Below, one piece after another: positions 34,056 to 43,999 of a DNA stretch of 64,000 nucleotides (within the stretch, counting starts at the first letter, position 1; every line of letters begins with the position of its first letter). Under the pieces are notes generated by a model. That model made no database searches. It saw only the letters and a program-made list of their open reading frames with translations, and was not told the DNA's origin. Origin of the DNA: Oleidesulfovibrio sp964593925 (GTDB taxonomy: Bacteria; Desulfobacterota; Desulfovibrionia; Desulfovibrionales; Desulfovibrionaceae); NCBI GenBank assembly GCA_964593925.1, contig CAZQKM010000006.1:28599-92598 (forward strand), read 5' to 3'. Both the position numbers and the translations under genes were made by a program.

Positions 34056-35690
34056 CTAACCCCTGCCCTCATGCGGCATAAACCAACCGTGCAGCAGGGC
34101 TATGGCGGCCTCGGCCTCCTCCTCACATCGGGTCTGATCCCACCCCAGCTCATCGCCCATGATACGCGCCACCACAGGTGTAGCCTCAACAGCATGGGCA
34201 ATATTCACCAATCCCAGCGGTAGACGCCGCACCAATACGTCGCTTACACGTAACGCCAGCTCGTGGCGCACCTGATAAACGACTTCTGCCTCAATATAGG
34301 GGTGCTCAGGATGCAAGCGCCCTGTCAGGGCGGTCTGCGCAACCACCTGCAGCACCGCTACTGCCTCATCTCCATATGTAGTGTACAAGGCAGCGGCCAA
34401 GTCTTCGGATACGGCATACTCACGGGCAAGCTCGGCATGAGCGCCAGGCACAAGGGCACGCGAACCCAACACCCTGAGTCCTTCTGTCACACATGGACGC
34501 CGAAGATTGAAACCGAAAAGTGCATCTGCCTTGTCCACAGCATCCTCAGCCATGCGCCGATAGCTGGTCCACTTGCCCCCGGTAATACTTAAAAGACCAC
34601 CGGGGGTTACATCAAGAACGTGCGTACGCGCCAACTCCTGTGTACTGCCCTTGCCAGGTGCAAAAACCAGCGGACGCAGCCCACTCCACACCGCACGCAC
34701 ATCATCACGGGTAACAGAGCGCTTGAGATACTGGCAGGCATATCTCAGCAGGTAGTCCACATCTTTTTCTTCCGGCACAGGTGCGTGTACCGGCAAGGCG
34801 GGTTCATCCGTTGTGCCGAACAGCACATGCCCCATCCAAGGGATCATGAACAGCACGCGGCCGTCTTCTGTGCGCGGAATCATCAACGAAATATCAGCGG
34901 GCGCCACATCAGCATCCAACATTATATGGATACCGGAGCTTACCTTCAGAATATCAGGCAATTGTGCCTCATCCATACGACGCACTGTATCGGCCAGGGG
35001 GCCTGTTGCGTTAATCACGCCGCGTGCATGGATGGTCCACTCCTCACCGCTCAGCGAATCACGTACGTATGCCCCACGTACTTTATCCTGTTCATGCACA
35101 AGACCTGTTACTTCCACATGGTTTACACATACTGCTCCATGCGCATTGGCGGTACGGGCCAACGTCACGGCCATGCGGGCATCATTAAATTGCCCATCGT
35201 AGTACATAACCGCAGCCTTGTAGCCTTCCATATTTAATGTGGGAAACAACTCCCGAGCTTTTTTGGCGGTTATCACTTTGCTGCGACCGAGCCCCCGCCT
35301 GCCTGCAAGCAAATCATACAACACAAGTCCGGCATATATATAGCTGGCCTCATAGACTGAATGCACCGGCGTCAACAACTTGAGGGGATGCACTAAGTGC
35401 GACGCATTCTCCAAAAGTAGGCCCCGCTCTTTCAGGCCTTCACGCACCAGGCCAAACTGCTCCCTGTCAAGTTTGAGCACAGCCTTTTCAAGATAGCGCA
35501 CCCCACCGTGCACCAGTTTTGTACTTTTACTGCTTGTGCCCTCTGCGAAATCTCCCCGATCCACAAGGGCTACATTGAGTCCCCGCGTAGCCGCATCCAG
35601 CGCAATGCCACATCCAGTGGCCCCGCCACCCACGACCAGCAGGTCATAGGTACCGGATTGTAACCGTCTCACCAACGCTTCCCTATTCAT
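34056..35690 (-). CDS. glpD: FAD-dependent glycerol-3-phosphate dehydrogenase
   Basis: Membrane-associated flavoenzyme that oxidises glycerol-3-phosphate to dihydroxyacetone phosphate and reduces quinone. The N-terminal FAD loop is LLVVGGGATGCGIALDAATRGL, followed by GTSSKSTKLVHGGVRYLE. Later blocks are YYDGQFNDARMAVTLARTA, GPLADTVR, and the C-terminal SITGGKWTSYRRMAEDAVD. The start at MNREALV overlaps the regulator's stop by eight bases. The 544-residue length is usual. Confidence 0.94.
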   Translation of the reverse strand: MNREALVRRLQSGTYDLLVVGGGATGCGIALDAATRGLNVALVDRGDFAEGTSSKSTKLVHGGVRYLEKAVLKLDREQFGLVREGLKERGLLLENASHLVHPLKLLTPVHSVYEASYIYAGLVLYDLLAGRRGLGRSKVITAKKARELFPTLNMEGYKAAVMYYDGQFNDARMAVTLARTANAHGAVCVNHVEVTGLVHEQDKVRGAYVRDSLSGEEWTIHARGVINATGPLADTVRRMDEAQLPDILKVSSGIHIMLDADVAPADISLMIPRTEDGRVLFMIPWMGHVLFGTTDEPALPVHAPVPEEKDVDYLLRYACQYLKRSVTRDDVRAVWSGLRPLVFAPGKGSTQELARTHVLDVTPGGLLSITGGKWTSYRRMAEDAVDKADALFGFNLRRPCVTEGLRVLGSRALVPGAHAELAREYAVSEDLAAALYTTYGDEAVAVLQVVAQTALTGRLHPEHPYIEAEVVYQVRHELALRVSDVLVRRLPLGLVNIAHAVEATPVVARIMGDELGWDQTRCEEEAEAAIALLHGWFMPHEGRG

Positions 35691-36654
35691 CAGATTTCCC
35701 TCCACTTTCTGCCATGATCAGGGCCGACGCGATATCCGTGTCTGTGACCAGCACATCCACAAATTCCCCCGCAAGCGCAGCTTTAATAATGGTAATCTTT
35801 TCCATGCCTCCGGCTGCGGCAACACGCAAGGGGATATGGCGAACCTCATTTAACCCCGGTCCCATGAAACATCTGTTTTTTGGATGGTCTACCAACTGAC
35901 CAGCCCTATCCACAAAGGTCCCAAATACCTCACCAACAGCCCCTGCCCTTGTCAGCGAAGACAACTCCTCATGCGTGATGGCACCAAGCGCAACATTTGT
36001 CGCTGTGGCTGTCAGTTCGCCCAACCCCACAAGAGCCACATCCACCGCCACTGCCCGCGCATATACCACACGGAACAGCTCCTGAGACTTAAGCAGAGCA
36101 CACACCTCTGGAGTAGGGGCAAACATGGGCGCAGCAATGTAATACGTCTGCAATGCTTTCAGGCGACGCGAAAAAGTAGCTACAATTTCATAAGGATTAA
36201 CGATAATGCTATGCGGAAGGCCTCCGTATAGCGAAACGACAGTAAGCTCTTCCGCCGGTTCTACCGGTATGTCCAAAGCCGCGACAGCCATGGTAGTACC
36301 CCAGCCAAGCCCCAGTGAAGCACCGTTGCGCAATACACTCGCAAGATAATACGCCGCAGCCCGCCCCACATTACTGTTACAGTGGGCCGGGGCAAGAGAG
36401 GTGGGAACCACAACTGCACGCCGCAATCCGAAAATCTGCTCCAGGCGGCGTTCCTGCTCATTGCAGACGGCTCTATCCGTGTTGATGACAACCTGCACAT
36501 ACCCTTCATCGCGGCAGCGTTGCAAAAGGCGTACAATACGCATGCGGCTGACCCCCAGCCACCCAGCCACTTCGGCCTGCGTCATGCCATCCACATAATA
36601 TGCCCAGGCAATGCGGCTCAAAAGCTCATGATCTTCACACGAATATCCGGACAT
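35683..36654 (-). CDS. SorC/DeoR-type regulator of the glycerol operon
   Basis: A 323-residue SorC-family repressor or activator. An N-terminal helix-turn-helix (YVDGMTQAEVAGWLGVSRMRIVRLLQRCRDEGYVQV) precedes a sugar-phosphate-binding domain with LGLGWGTTMAVAA, VVSLYGGLP and GAITHEELSSL. The chosen start MSGYSCED follows the longer frame to 36747, whose N-terminus is not family-like. It lies first in the glp operon and overlaps glpD, so it probably senses a glycerol or triose phosphate and controls its own operon. It is not the E. coli GlpR type in overall length, though it is related in function. Confidence 0.85.
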   Translation of the reverse strand: MSGYSCEDHELLSRIAWAYYVDGMTQAEVAGWLGVSRMRIVRLLQRCRDEGYVQVVINTDRAVCNEQERRLEQIFGLRRAVVVPTSLAPAHCNSNVGRAAAYYLASVLRNGASLGLGWGTTMAVAALDIPVEPAEELTVVSLYGGLPHSIIVNPYEIVATFSRRLKALQTYYIAAPMFAPTPEVCALLKSQELFRVVYARAVAVDVALVGLGELTATATNVALGAITHEELSSLTRAGAVGEVFGTFVDRAGQLVDHPKNRCFMGPGLNEVRHIPLRVAAAGGMEKITIIKAALAGEFVDVLVTDTDIASALIMAESGGKSDE

Positions 36655-36772
36655 GCTACAATGCTCGCATTTTGCTTGACGTACCCTTGGGTCGGCTGCC
36701 CGGCCGGTAACTTTCCGACACAAACCAATCATGATATCACGATACAATCTCGTAACAGTTGGCCCTGTATCA

Positions 36773-36799
36773 ACATATGTTCACACTACGAACATATGT
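36773..36799. promoter_or_regulatory. Inverted-repeat operator candidate of the glycerol operon
   Basis: A perfect 10-bp inverted repeat, ACATATGTTC then seven bases then GAACATATGT, lies about 120 bases before the regulator's start codon on the minus strand. Its length and symmetry suit a dimeric or tetrameric helix-turn-helix regulator, most simply the SorC-type protein encoded next to it. A second copy was not seen in the window. Confidence 0.6.
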
Positions 36800-36975
36800 C
36801 AGCGCACACATAAAACGCAAGTCCAAAAGCCAATTTTCTACCATGGAGCATCTTGTATCCCCCACAATATACCCCAAAACGCGGGCTGTTTACGTGTAAG
36901 TCTCTACAGGCAGTGCCTCTAGGATATTCCCCCACAAGGCCATGTACTACTTAGATATATTTTAGCTTCCGACCA

Positions 36976-37004
36976 TTGACACCTGATACCCCCACGTGTA
37001 TTTA
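36976..37004 (+). promoter_or_regulatory. Promoter of the MarR-RND operon
   Basis: TTGACA (36976-36981), 17 bases, then TATTTA (36999-37004); the start point would be near 37011, about 32 bases before the marR ATG. It is flanked by two similar TTAGAT-containing inverted repeats, at about 36950-36966 and 37002-37015. The second overlaps the -10 and start point, as expected for autorepression. Confidence 0.6.
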
Positions 37005-37042
37005 GATTTTCCTAACTATTTTTGGAATACGAGCTTTACCCC

Positions 37043-37573
37043 ATGCATAAAAGACAATGCCACCCCCTTTGGAAACGCCACATCAGATCTGCCGTGGCAA
37101 TAAGTAATTACAGTTTTCAAAAGCTTTCAGACAAGCGGGGTAATGACCCACTGAGCAGCCTTACCCACCGCCAACTATGCATGGTCATGACCATTCGTGA
37201 TTATACCAAAGAAAAGGCAGAGGGCATTTCATTGACAGAGCTGGCCAAGCAGTCAAATATTTCGCCCCCCTCAGCTTCTGCCATGGTGAACGTTCTGCTC
37301 CGCAAGGGCGTACTGGTGCGCAAGCATCACTCAACAGACAGACGTGCCGTGTGTATTTCTCTTTCCCCGGCACTGCAAGACTACCTGGCAGACTCAGAGC
37401 GCTTGCTAGATGAAAAGCTCATTGAACTTTCCACTGTTATCAGTGAAAAACATATGCGGTACTGGTCCGAGGTCGTGGACATTCTCAACAGGGAGCTTGC
37501 TCCCAGCAATCAGCCGTACCGGACAAACTTTGTCGATGCGGTATATTCTGGATCTGACTATGCAAAATCATAA
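37043..37573 (+). CDS. MarR-family transcriptional regulator
   Basis: A 176-residue winged helix-turn-helix protein. The recognition region is ISLTELAKQSNISPPSASAMVNVLLRKGVLVRKHHSTDRRAVCISLSPA, with the MarR wing arginine-aspartate motif (TDRRA). ATG 37043 is used; a TTG at 37022 is also in frame. It precedes the efflux genes with only 14 bases to the next start, so it is likely the local repressor of the pump. Confidence 0.87.
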   Translation: MHKRQCHPLWKRHIRSAVAISNYSFQKLSDKRGNDPLSSLTHRQLCMVMTIRDYTKEKAEGISLTELAKQSNISPPSASAMVNVLLRKGVLVRKHHSTDRRAVCISLSPALQDYLADSERLLDEKLIELSTVISEKHMRYWSEVVDILNRELAPSNQPYRTNFVDAVYSGSDYAKS

Positions 37574-37586
37574 TCTGTCATATGTG

Positions 37587-38756
37587 ATGCAAACACTTTT
37601 CCTCCAACGGCATATCATGGCCATACGCAGTGCCTGCGTAGCCCTGGCTCTGGTATGGTTTGCCACGTCCCCCCCCCTTGCCCATGCTGGCCCTGACACA
37701 GCACAAGCACCTCCGCCATCCGTCACAGTAGAAAAGGTCCTAATCCAAGAGACTAACCCGATCACCAGCTATGTGGGTCGCGTAGAAGCCATACAAGCCG
37801 TAGACTTGCAGCCTCGCGTAGAAGGCTACCTTGAGGTTGTCAATGTTGACGAAGGTAGTGAGGTCAACGCAGATGATACTCTTTTTGTCATTGAGCAGCA
37901 TCTATACAAGGCTCAAGTAAATGCTGATTCCGCCGCTGTGGACAAAGCGCGAGCCATGTTGGACAAGGCGCAGAAATACCTTCAGCGCCTTCGGGCAACA
38001 CGCAAAAACGGCGTAGCAGCAGCAGACCTAGACGCCGCTGTCAGTGACCACCTACAGGCCAAGGCACAATTGCACGCAGCCCTAGCCGCTCTTGAGCGTT
38101 CCAAGCTAAACCTGCAATATACTACCATCACTGCCCCCATCCATGGTCGCATTGGCCGAGTGCAGGTAACCCGCGGCAACCTTGTCACCCCTGCGACAGG
38201 CCCGTTGGCCCGTATTGTACAGGTTGACCCTATCCGCATTGTGTTCTCATTAAATGAGCAAGAATACTTGGAACTGCAACGGCGACTCACGCAGCTTCCC
38301 TCTGGCGAGCAGTCTCTTTCCGAGGCTCTTGTCCTGCGTCTTTTGCTTTCCGACGGAACAGAGTACCCCCGCCAAGGTCGTATGGACTTTGTGGATAATG
38401 AAATTGATCCGTTAACCGGCACCATTGCCATACGTGCCGAGTTTGACAACCCGGAACAACTGTTGCTCCCCGGCGCATATGGTACAGTACAACTGCGCCA
38501 AAGCGAACCCGTAAAATACCCCTTGGTACCACAAGCCGCCGTGCAGGAAGACAAAGATGGTCGTTATGTACTGCTGGTGGATGAAAACAACACCGTTGTC
38601 ATGCGCCGCATTGTCACAGGCACCGCAGTAGGACCTTCTTGGGCGGTGCAGCAAGGACTTGAAGGTGGCGAAACCGTCATTGTATACGGTCTGCAAAAAG
38701 CCCGTATCGGCAAAACGGTTGCCCCCAAACTTGATGCCTCACGCGACCAGGAGTAG
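37587..38756 (+). CDS. RND efflux periplasmic adaptor (membrane fusion protein)
   Basis: AcrA/MexA-type adaptor that bridges the inner-membrane pump and the outer-membrane channel. A signal sequence (core ACVALALVWFATSPPLAHA) is followed by the biotinyl-lipoyl half-domain around GRVEAIQAVDLQPRVEGYLEVVNVDEGSEVNADDTLFVIE, an alpha-helical hairpin (about residues 110-180), the second lipoyl half TITAPIHGRIGRVQVTRGNLVTP, and beta-barrel and membrane-proximal domains. ATG 37617 is an alternative start. It lacks a lipobox Cys, so it is probably soluble in the periplasm. It is the first pump gene. Confidence 0.9.
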   Translation: MQTLFLQRHIMAIRSACVALALVWFATSPPLAHAGPDTAQAPPPSVTVEKVLIQETNPITSYVGRVEAIQAVDLQPRVEGYLEVVNVDEGSEVNADDTLFVIEQHLYKAQVNADSAAVDKARAMLDKAQKYLQRLRATRKNGVAAADLDAAVSDHLQAKAQLHAALAALERSKLNLQYTTITAPIHGRIGRVQVTRGNLVTPATGPLARIVQVDPIRIVFSLNEQEYLELQRRLTQLPSGEQSLSEALVLRLLLSDGTEYPRQGRMDFVDNEIDPLTGTIAIRAEFDNPEQLLLPGAYGTVQLRQSEPVKYPLVPQAAVQEDKDGRYVLLVDENNTVVMRRIVTGTAVGPSWAVQQGLEGGETVIVYGLQKARIGKTVAPKLDASRDQE

Positions 38757-38759
38757 CCC

Positions 38760-41700
38760 ATGTTCGCCAACCTGTTTGTAAGCCGTCCACGGCTGGCCAT
38801 GGTCATCTCGCTGGTGATCAGCTTGGCCGGTTTGGTCGCGCTTCTTGCCATTCCCATTGCCCAGTACCCTCAGATTACGCCTCCTCAGATTGAGGTTTCG
38901 GCAGTCTATCCCGGTGCCAGCGCACAGGTACTTGCAGATACTGTAGCCGCGCCCATTGAATCACAGGTCAACGGTGTGGAAGGCATGATCTACATGTCAT
39001 CCAACAGTAACAATAGCGGTATGTACTCGCTTACGGTCACCTTTGCGCCAGATGTCGATCCTGACATAGCACAGGTCAACGTACAAAACCGTGTAGCCTT
39101 GGCTGAACCTGTCCTGCCCCCTGAGGTCAGGCAACAAGGCGTCTCCATTCGTTCGAAATCATCGAACATGTTGGTGGTATATTCCTTTATATCTCCGCGT
39201 AAGACCCGTGACTCTCTGTTTTTGAGTAACTACGTCAGTATCAACGTCAAAGATGCCTTAAGTCGCGTGGCCGGTGTCAGCGACGTGATGGTCTTTGGGG
39301 CCAAAGACTACAGCATGCGGGTTTGGCTCGACCCCGACAGAATGGCTGCGCTGAAAGTCAACCCAGAAGAAGTCATGCAGGCCATAAGTGCGCAAAATAT
39401 TCAGGCCGCAGCAGGGACTGTGGGTGCAGAGCCATCTCCGCCAGGACAACAGCTCACATTCATACTCCAGGCCAAAGGGCGCCTGGCCACGGTTGAAGAG
39501 TTTAACAACATCATCTTGCGCGCCAATGCCGCAGGCGGAGTACTACGTCTCGGTGACGTAGCCCGGGTGGAACTGGGGGCCAAGTCATACCTCACCTCTG
39601 CCACTTATAATGGTAAGCCCACCATTGCCTTGGGTGTATACCAGAGCCCCACCGCCAATGCTCTGGAGACCATTAACGGGTTGAACGCAGAGCTTGAACG
39701 ACTTTCTCAATTTTTTCCAGATGATGTGGAATACAGGTTGGCGTATGACACCACGGACTATGTTCGTGCTGCGCTCACAGAAATTGTGTTGACGCTGCTG
39801 TTGACCTTTGCCCTGGTCATGATTGTTACCTATGTTTTTTTACAAGACTTCAGGGCCACGCTTGTCCCCACCCTGACCATTCCTGTGTCACTACTGGGTA
39901 CGTTTGCCGTACTCATGGCAATGGGTTACAGCGCCAACACCTTTACGCTGTTTGCACTTATCCTCGCCATAGGTGTTGTGGTAGATGATGCCATTGTGGT
40001 TGTTGAAAACGTACAGCGTCTGATGGCAGAAGAAGGACTCTCTTCCAGCGAGGCCACCATCAAAGCCATGCAACAGGTTACAGGTCCCATCATTGCCACC
40101 ACACTGGTATTGCTTGCGGTATTTGTGCCTATCGGCTTTTTACCCGGCATTACAGGCAACATTTTTCGCCAATTTGCGGTAACTATCTCCACGGCAGTGC
40201 TCTTTTCCTCCGTCAATGCCCTCACGCTCAGCCCCGCGCTATGTGCGCTACTCTTGCGCCCTGTCAGCTTGGCAGAGCGCGGCCCCCTGGCACAGTTTAA
40301 CATCGTGCTGGACAAGTGCCGTAACCGCTTTGTCACCAGCACGGCATGGCTTGTCCGCAAGCTTGCCGTAGCCGGGCTGCTGTTTGCGCTGACAGCTGGG
40401 CTGACCTTGTACATGATGCAGACCATACACAGTAGTTTTGTGCCTGACGAGGACCAGGGGGGGCTGTTCATAGATATCCAGTTGCCCGACGCCGCTGCCA
40501 CGCCCAGAACTATCTCCATGGTCGAACAGGTTTGTACGATCATTGCAGGGACAGAAGGCTTTGAGACGGTTGTCGGTATTTCCGGGTTTGGCTTGACAAG
40601 CGGTATCAATACAAACTCAGCTCTGGCCATTGGCAAGTTGGCTCCATGGGAAGAGCGTGGTGACTCCGCATTGCATGCGGCCAGCCTGCAAACCAAGTTG
40701 AGTATTGCGCTTGAGCATATCCCCTATGCCAATACCCGCGTCATGATGCCCCCCTCCATTCCAGGCTTGGGTCTGACAGGCGGTATTGACTTCCGGCTTC
40801 TGGCAACACAAGGCCAAACCCCACAAGAATTGGGGGCCGCGCTGCGTGCAATGCTCGTTGCAGCCAACAACGACTCCAGATTCCTCGCTGCGTTCAGCTC
40901 GTACTCCGCTACTGTACCTCAGGCATATATTGACCTTGACCGCACTAAGGCTCAAAGCATGAACGTACCGGTAAGCAGCGTATTTGCCACGCTACAGGCA
41001 CAACTCGGCTCAAGATATGTGAATGACTTCAACCTGCTAGGACGCTCGTTTCAGGTAATCATACAGGCTGATGCGGATTACCGCGATGCACTGGACGATA
41101 TCCGCCGTCTGCATGTACGCAGTAACAACGGGCAAATGGTGCCTTTGGGCAGTATCGCCACAGTGCGGACCATATTGGGCCTGCAAAGCGCCGAACGATA
41201 TAATCAGTTCCCTTCAGCTCAGATAATCGCCCTTCCCATACCCGGATTCAGTTCCGGGCAGGCCATGGATCTTTTTGAAAAATTGGCTGTAGACACACTG
41301 CCCGAGGGATATGCTTATGAATGGTCTGGGCAAAGCTATCAAGAAAAACAAACCCAAGGGCAGGCAGGATTGCTTCTGGCACTGGCGTTGCTGTTTGGCT
41401 ATCTGTTCTTGGTGGCTCAGTATGAAAGCTGGACAACCCCCCTACCGGTCATGTTTTCCATCTTATTTGCCACATGTGGCGCTTTGGCCGGCCTGAAGCT
41501 TGCCGGTATGCCATTGAGTATCTATGCCCAAATCGGGCTGGTACTGCTGGTGGGGCTCGCCGCTAAAAACGCCATCCTCATAGTTGAATTCTCACGGGAT
41601 AAGCGGCTGGCGGGTGCTTCCATCCTGGAAGCTGCCACCTCTGGTGCACGCATCAGATTCCGTGCGGTACTCATGACGGCACTGTCCTTTATCTTGGGCG

Positions 41701-41897
41701 TGTTCCCCATGGTTGTTGCTCAGGGAGCAGGGGCAGGTAGTCGCCAGTCCATTGGTATGACCGTGTTTGCGGGCATGCTGGCCTCCACCATGATAGGTAT
41801 ATTCTTTATTCCCCCACTGTATGCAGCCTTTGAATCCATGCGTACAGCTACCGCCGCATGGTTTAGTAACAGACGCGCCAAGTCCTCCCAGACCTAA
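38760..41897 (+). CDS. RND multidrug efflux transporter, HAE1 type
   Basis: A 1045-residue AcrB/MexB-like proton-driven pump. The start MFANLFVSRPRLAMVISLVISLAGLVALLAIPIAQYPQITPP is the family N-terminus with its first helix. Helix 4 carries the paired aspartates for proton transfer in AIGVVVDDAIVVVENVQRLM. FVPDEDQGGLFIDIQLPDAA opens the second half, and the C-terminal helices include GLAAKNAILIVEF and GMTVFAGMLASTMIGIFFIPPLY. The gene starts three bases after the adaptor stop. Substrates are unknown but HAE1 members export hydrophobic and amphiphilic drugs, dyes and bile salts. Confidence 0.94.
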   Translation: MFANLFVSRPRLAMVISLVISLAGLVALLAIPIAQYPQITPPQIEVSAVYPGASAQVLADTVAAPIESQVNGVEGMIYMSSNSNNSGMYSLTVTFAPDVDPDIAQVNVQNRVALAEPVLPPEVRQQGVSIRSKSSNMLVVYSFISPRKTRDSLFLSNYVSINVKDALSRVAGVSDVMVFGAKDYSMRVWLDPDRMAALKVNPEEVMQAISAQNIQAAAGTVGAEPSPPGQQLTFILQAKGRLATVEEFNNIILRANAAGGVLRLGDVARVELGAKSYLTSATYNGKPTIALGVYQSPTANALETINGLNAELERLSQFFPDDVEYRLAYDTTDYVRAALTEIVLTLLLTFALVMIVTYVFLQDFRATLVPTLTIPVSLLGTFAVLMAMGYSANTFTLFALILAIGVVVDDAIVVVENVQRLMAEEGLSSSEATIKAMQQVTGPIIATTLVLLAVFVPIGFLPGITGNIFRQFAVTISTAVLFSSVNALTLSPALCALLLRPVSLAERGPLAQFNIVLDKCRNRFVTSTAWLVRKLAVAGLLFALTAGLTLYMMQTIHSSFVPDEDQGGLFIDIQLPDAAATPRTISMVEQVCTIIAGTEGFETVVGISGFGLTSGINTNSALAIGKLAPWEERGDSALHAASLQTKLSIALEHIPYANTRVMMPPSIPGLGLTGGIDFRLLATQGQTPQELGAALRAMLVAANNDSRFLAAFSSYSATVPQAYIDLDRTKAQSMNVPVSSVFATLQAQLGSRYVNDFNLLGRSFQVIIQADADYRDALDDIRRLHVRSNNGQMVPLGSIATVRTILGLQSAERYNQFPSAQIIALPIPGFSSGQAMDLFEKLAVDTLPEGYAYEWSGQSYQEKQTQGQAGLLLALALLFGYLFLVAQYESWTTPLPVMFSILFATCGALAGLKLAGMPLSIYAQIGLVLLVGLAAKNAILIVEFSRDKRLAGASILEAATSGARIRFRAVLMTALSFILGVFPMVVAQGAGAGSRQSIGMTVFAGMLASTMIGIFFIPPLYAAFESMRTATAAWFSNRRAKSSQT

Positions 41898-41906
41898 GGA
41901 ACACCC

Positions 41907-43400
41907 ATGATACGATATCCTTCTTTGCTAAAAAAACTTTGTAAAACCAGCATAGTAATGCTGCTTCCAAGCTTTTTGCTGGCAAGCGGTTGCGCCGTAG
42001 GACCTGACTACAGCGCCCCCGATCTGCCAGAACTATCTCCATGGCGTCTTGAAGCAGGTTCCGGCATCCAAGAGGAGCAGGGAACGCCCCAAAAGCTTAC
42101 ACAGTGGTGGCAGGTGTTGGAAGACCCACTGCTCGATAGCCTCATGGCCCGGGCTGTGACAAGCAATCTGGGCCTGAAGGAAGCACGGGCACGCGTACGG
42201 GCTGCACGCGCACGGCTAGGTATCAGCAAGTCGGCTTTGTATCCTTCATTGGATGCTGCCGCCAGCCTGTCCACAGGCAAAGGCGCTGAGAACTCCGGAA
42301 ATATCGACGAAGAGCTGCACCTGTACCGAATGGGTTTTGATGCTGGTTGGGAAATCGACATTTTTGGTGGTACACGGCGTGCTGTGGAAGCAGCCGGGGC
42401 AGAGCTTGCCGCCAGCGAAGCTCAGTTACGCGACGTGTACGTGAGTATGCTTGCAGAAATCGCCTCCACCTATGTCTCAGTCCGGACATATCAAACTCGT
42501 CTTACCGTGGCGCAAGCCAACTTGGTAGAACAGCAGGAAATGTTTGAAATTGTGGAGTCGCGTCATGAATCCGGCCTGACAGACGCCTTGGGCGTACAAC
42601 AGGCCCGCTACAGCCTTGAGAGTACACGGGCAGAAATTCCCGTGCTGCAAGCACGGCTGGACAGCACCATGAATACACTGGCGTTGCTGCTAGGCCTTCA
42701 GCAGGGAACGCTCCATGAAGAACTACAGCCACAAAAAGCCATTCCCACGCCTCCCCCCAGTGTGGCGGTGGGCGTGCCTGCAGACGCTTTGCGCAATAGA
42801 CCCGATGTGCGTATGGCAGAACGTTTGTTAGCTGCTAAAACAGCAGAGATCGGCGTGGCCACGGCAGAATTGTACCCCAAACTGCGTCTCATAGGCTCCA
42901 TAGGGCTTGAATCGCTAAAGCAGAGCACTCTGCTTGACACTGCCAGCCAAATGTACAGCTTTGGGCCGAGTATCAACTGGCCCATATTCCATGCCGGAGC
43001 CATCCGGCGGAATATAGATGTGGCCGAAGCCTTGCAGGAACAATACCTCTACCGCTATGAACGAACCTTGCTGAACGCCCTGAATGAAGTCCAGACAGCC
43101 ATGACCGACTATGCCAAAGAGCAGGCCCGCCACCAAGCTCTGGAACAGGCCACTCTTGCCGCCCGCGAAGCACTTGCCTTGGCACAGGACAGGTTTATGA
43201 ATGGCCTTGTGGACTTCAGTGATGTACTGGAAGCACGCCGTTCGCTGCTTTCTTATGAAGACCAGCTCGCAGTGTGCGAAGGTGCTGTGGTGGCCAGTCT
43301 GGTGCGCATCTATAAATCCATGGGCGGTGGCTGGCAGACTATGGAAGCCTTGGAAGAACAAAATAGCGCCCCAGGGCAGCCCACACCAGCCGGACCATAA
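41907..43400 (+). CDS. RND outer-membrane efflux lipoprotein, NodT/OprM type
   Basis: TolC-fold channel of 497 residues. The signal peptide ends in a lipobox (LASGC near residue 29), followed by AVGPDYSAPDLPELSPW, the usual start of the mature NodT family. The long coiled-coil helices come in two repeats, with PDVRMAERLLAAKTAEIGVATAELYPKLRL and FGPSINWPIFHAGAIRRNIDVAEA in the second half. It is the third pump gene, nine bases after the transporter, and is followed by a terminator. Confidence 0.92.
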   Translation: MIRYPSLLKKLCKTSIVMLLPSFLLASGCAVGPDYSAPDLPELSPWRLEAGSGIQEEQGTPQKLTQWWQVLEDPLLDSLMARAVTSNLGLKEARARVRAARARLGISKSALYPSLDAAASLSTGKGAENSGNIDEELHLYRMGFDAGWEIDIFGGTRRAVEAAGAELAASEAQLRDVYVSMLAEIASTYVSVRTYQTRLTVAQANLVEQQEMFEIVESRHESGLTDALGVQQARYSLESTRAEIPVLQARLDSTMNTLALLLGLQQGTLHEELQPQKAIPTPPPSVAVGVPADALRNRPDVRMAERLLAAKTAEIGVATAELYPKLRLIGSIGLESLKQSTLLDTASQMYSFGPSINWPIFHAGAIRRNIDVAEALQEQYLYRYERTLLNALNEVQTAMTDYAKEQARHQALEQATLAAREALALAQDRFMNGLVDFSDVLEARRSLLSYEDQLAVCEGAVVASLVRIYKSMGGGWQTMEALEEQNSAPGQPTPAGP

Positions 43401-43481
43401 TAAACGTAAGGTCCCATAGCAGCAGAACGCCTGCGCCGCCTGCGGCAATACAAAAATTCCTTTTTCACCACAGCTTGTACA

Positions 43482-43522
43482 AAAGGCGGCGCTCCCCCCA
43501 AAAGGGAGCGTCGCCTTTCAAA
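43482..43522 (+). terminator. Terminator of the RND operon
   Basis: A 15-bp stem (43482-43496 with 43505-43519, one G-U pair) with an A-run before and a T-run after lies about 80 bases after the outer-membrane channel gene. It is one of the strongest hairpins in the window and could work in both directions. Confidence 0.75.
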
Positions 43523-43557
43523 TATATTCCCCCCTCCCAAGGCGCCTCTGAGCCGTC

Positions 43558-43875
43558 TTGCCAAAAGTTGTAACTATCCCTGCGCACCTCTTGGAAGCTG
43601 AAGTCGATAATATTATATACACGGCAAAAATCTTACGGATGTTGCATCAGTATTTGCTGAGTCCGCTTGAACCGGCATTTATCTCATACGAAATGGGTCG
43701 CTATATTGAAATATACGGGCCTGACCTGTGGATATACGGGCATACCCATGAATGCGATGCTCAGCGCTTGGGAAAAACTCGAATTATTTTCAAGCAACTG
43801 GGCTATCCTGATCGTTTCGGGGGCTACGAAAGAACCGGTGCCTTTGATGGTTACGGGTGCCAGGTTGATATTTAG
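43558..43875 (+). pseudogene. Remnant of a calcineurin-like metallophosphoesterase
   Basis: Only a C-terminal piece is recognisable: PAFISYEMGRYIEIYGPDLWIYGHTHECDAQRLGKTRIIFKQLGYP. It carries the family's last metal-binding motif (GHTH) and the usual spacing to a closing NPRGYP-like end, here degenerate. The N-terminal metal sites are missing, and the only possible start is a TTG in unrelated sequence. It lies in the decayed stretch between the efflux operon and tRNA-Glu, so it is most likely leftover cargo. Confidence 0.6.
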
Positions 43876-43999
43876 CTCCGAAGTTTGCCTGCTCACCGGC
43901 AAGCAATCGGGGAAAAATGATTGGATTTATGGAGAGTAGTCTAAGGCGGCTCTTGCTGGACGCCGCCGCCTCTGGCATTGTCTTTTATGGAAAAAATAC

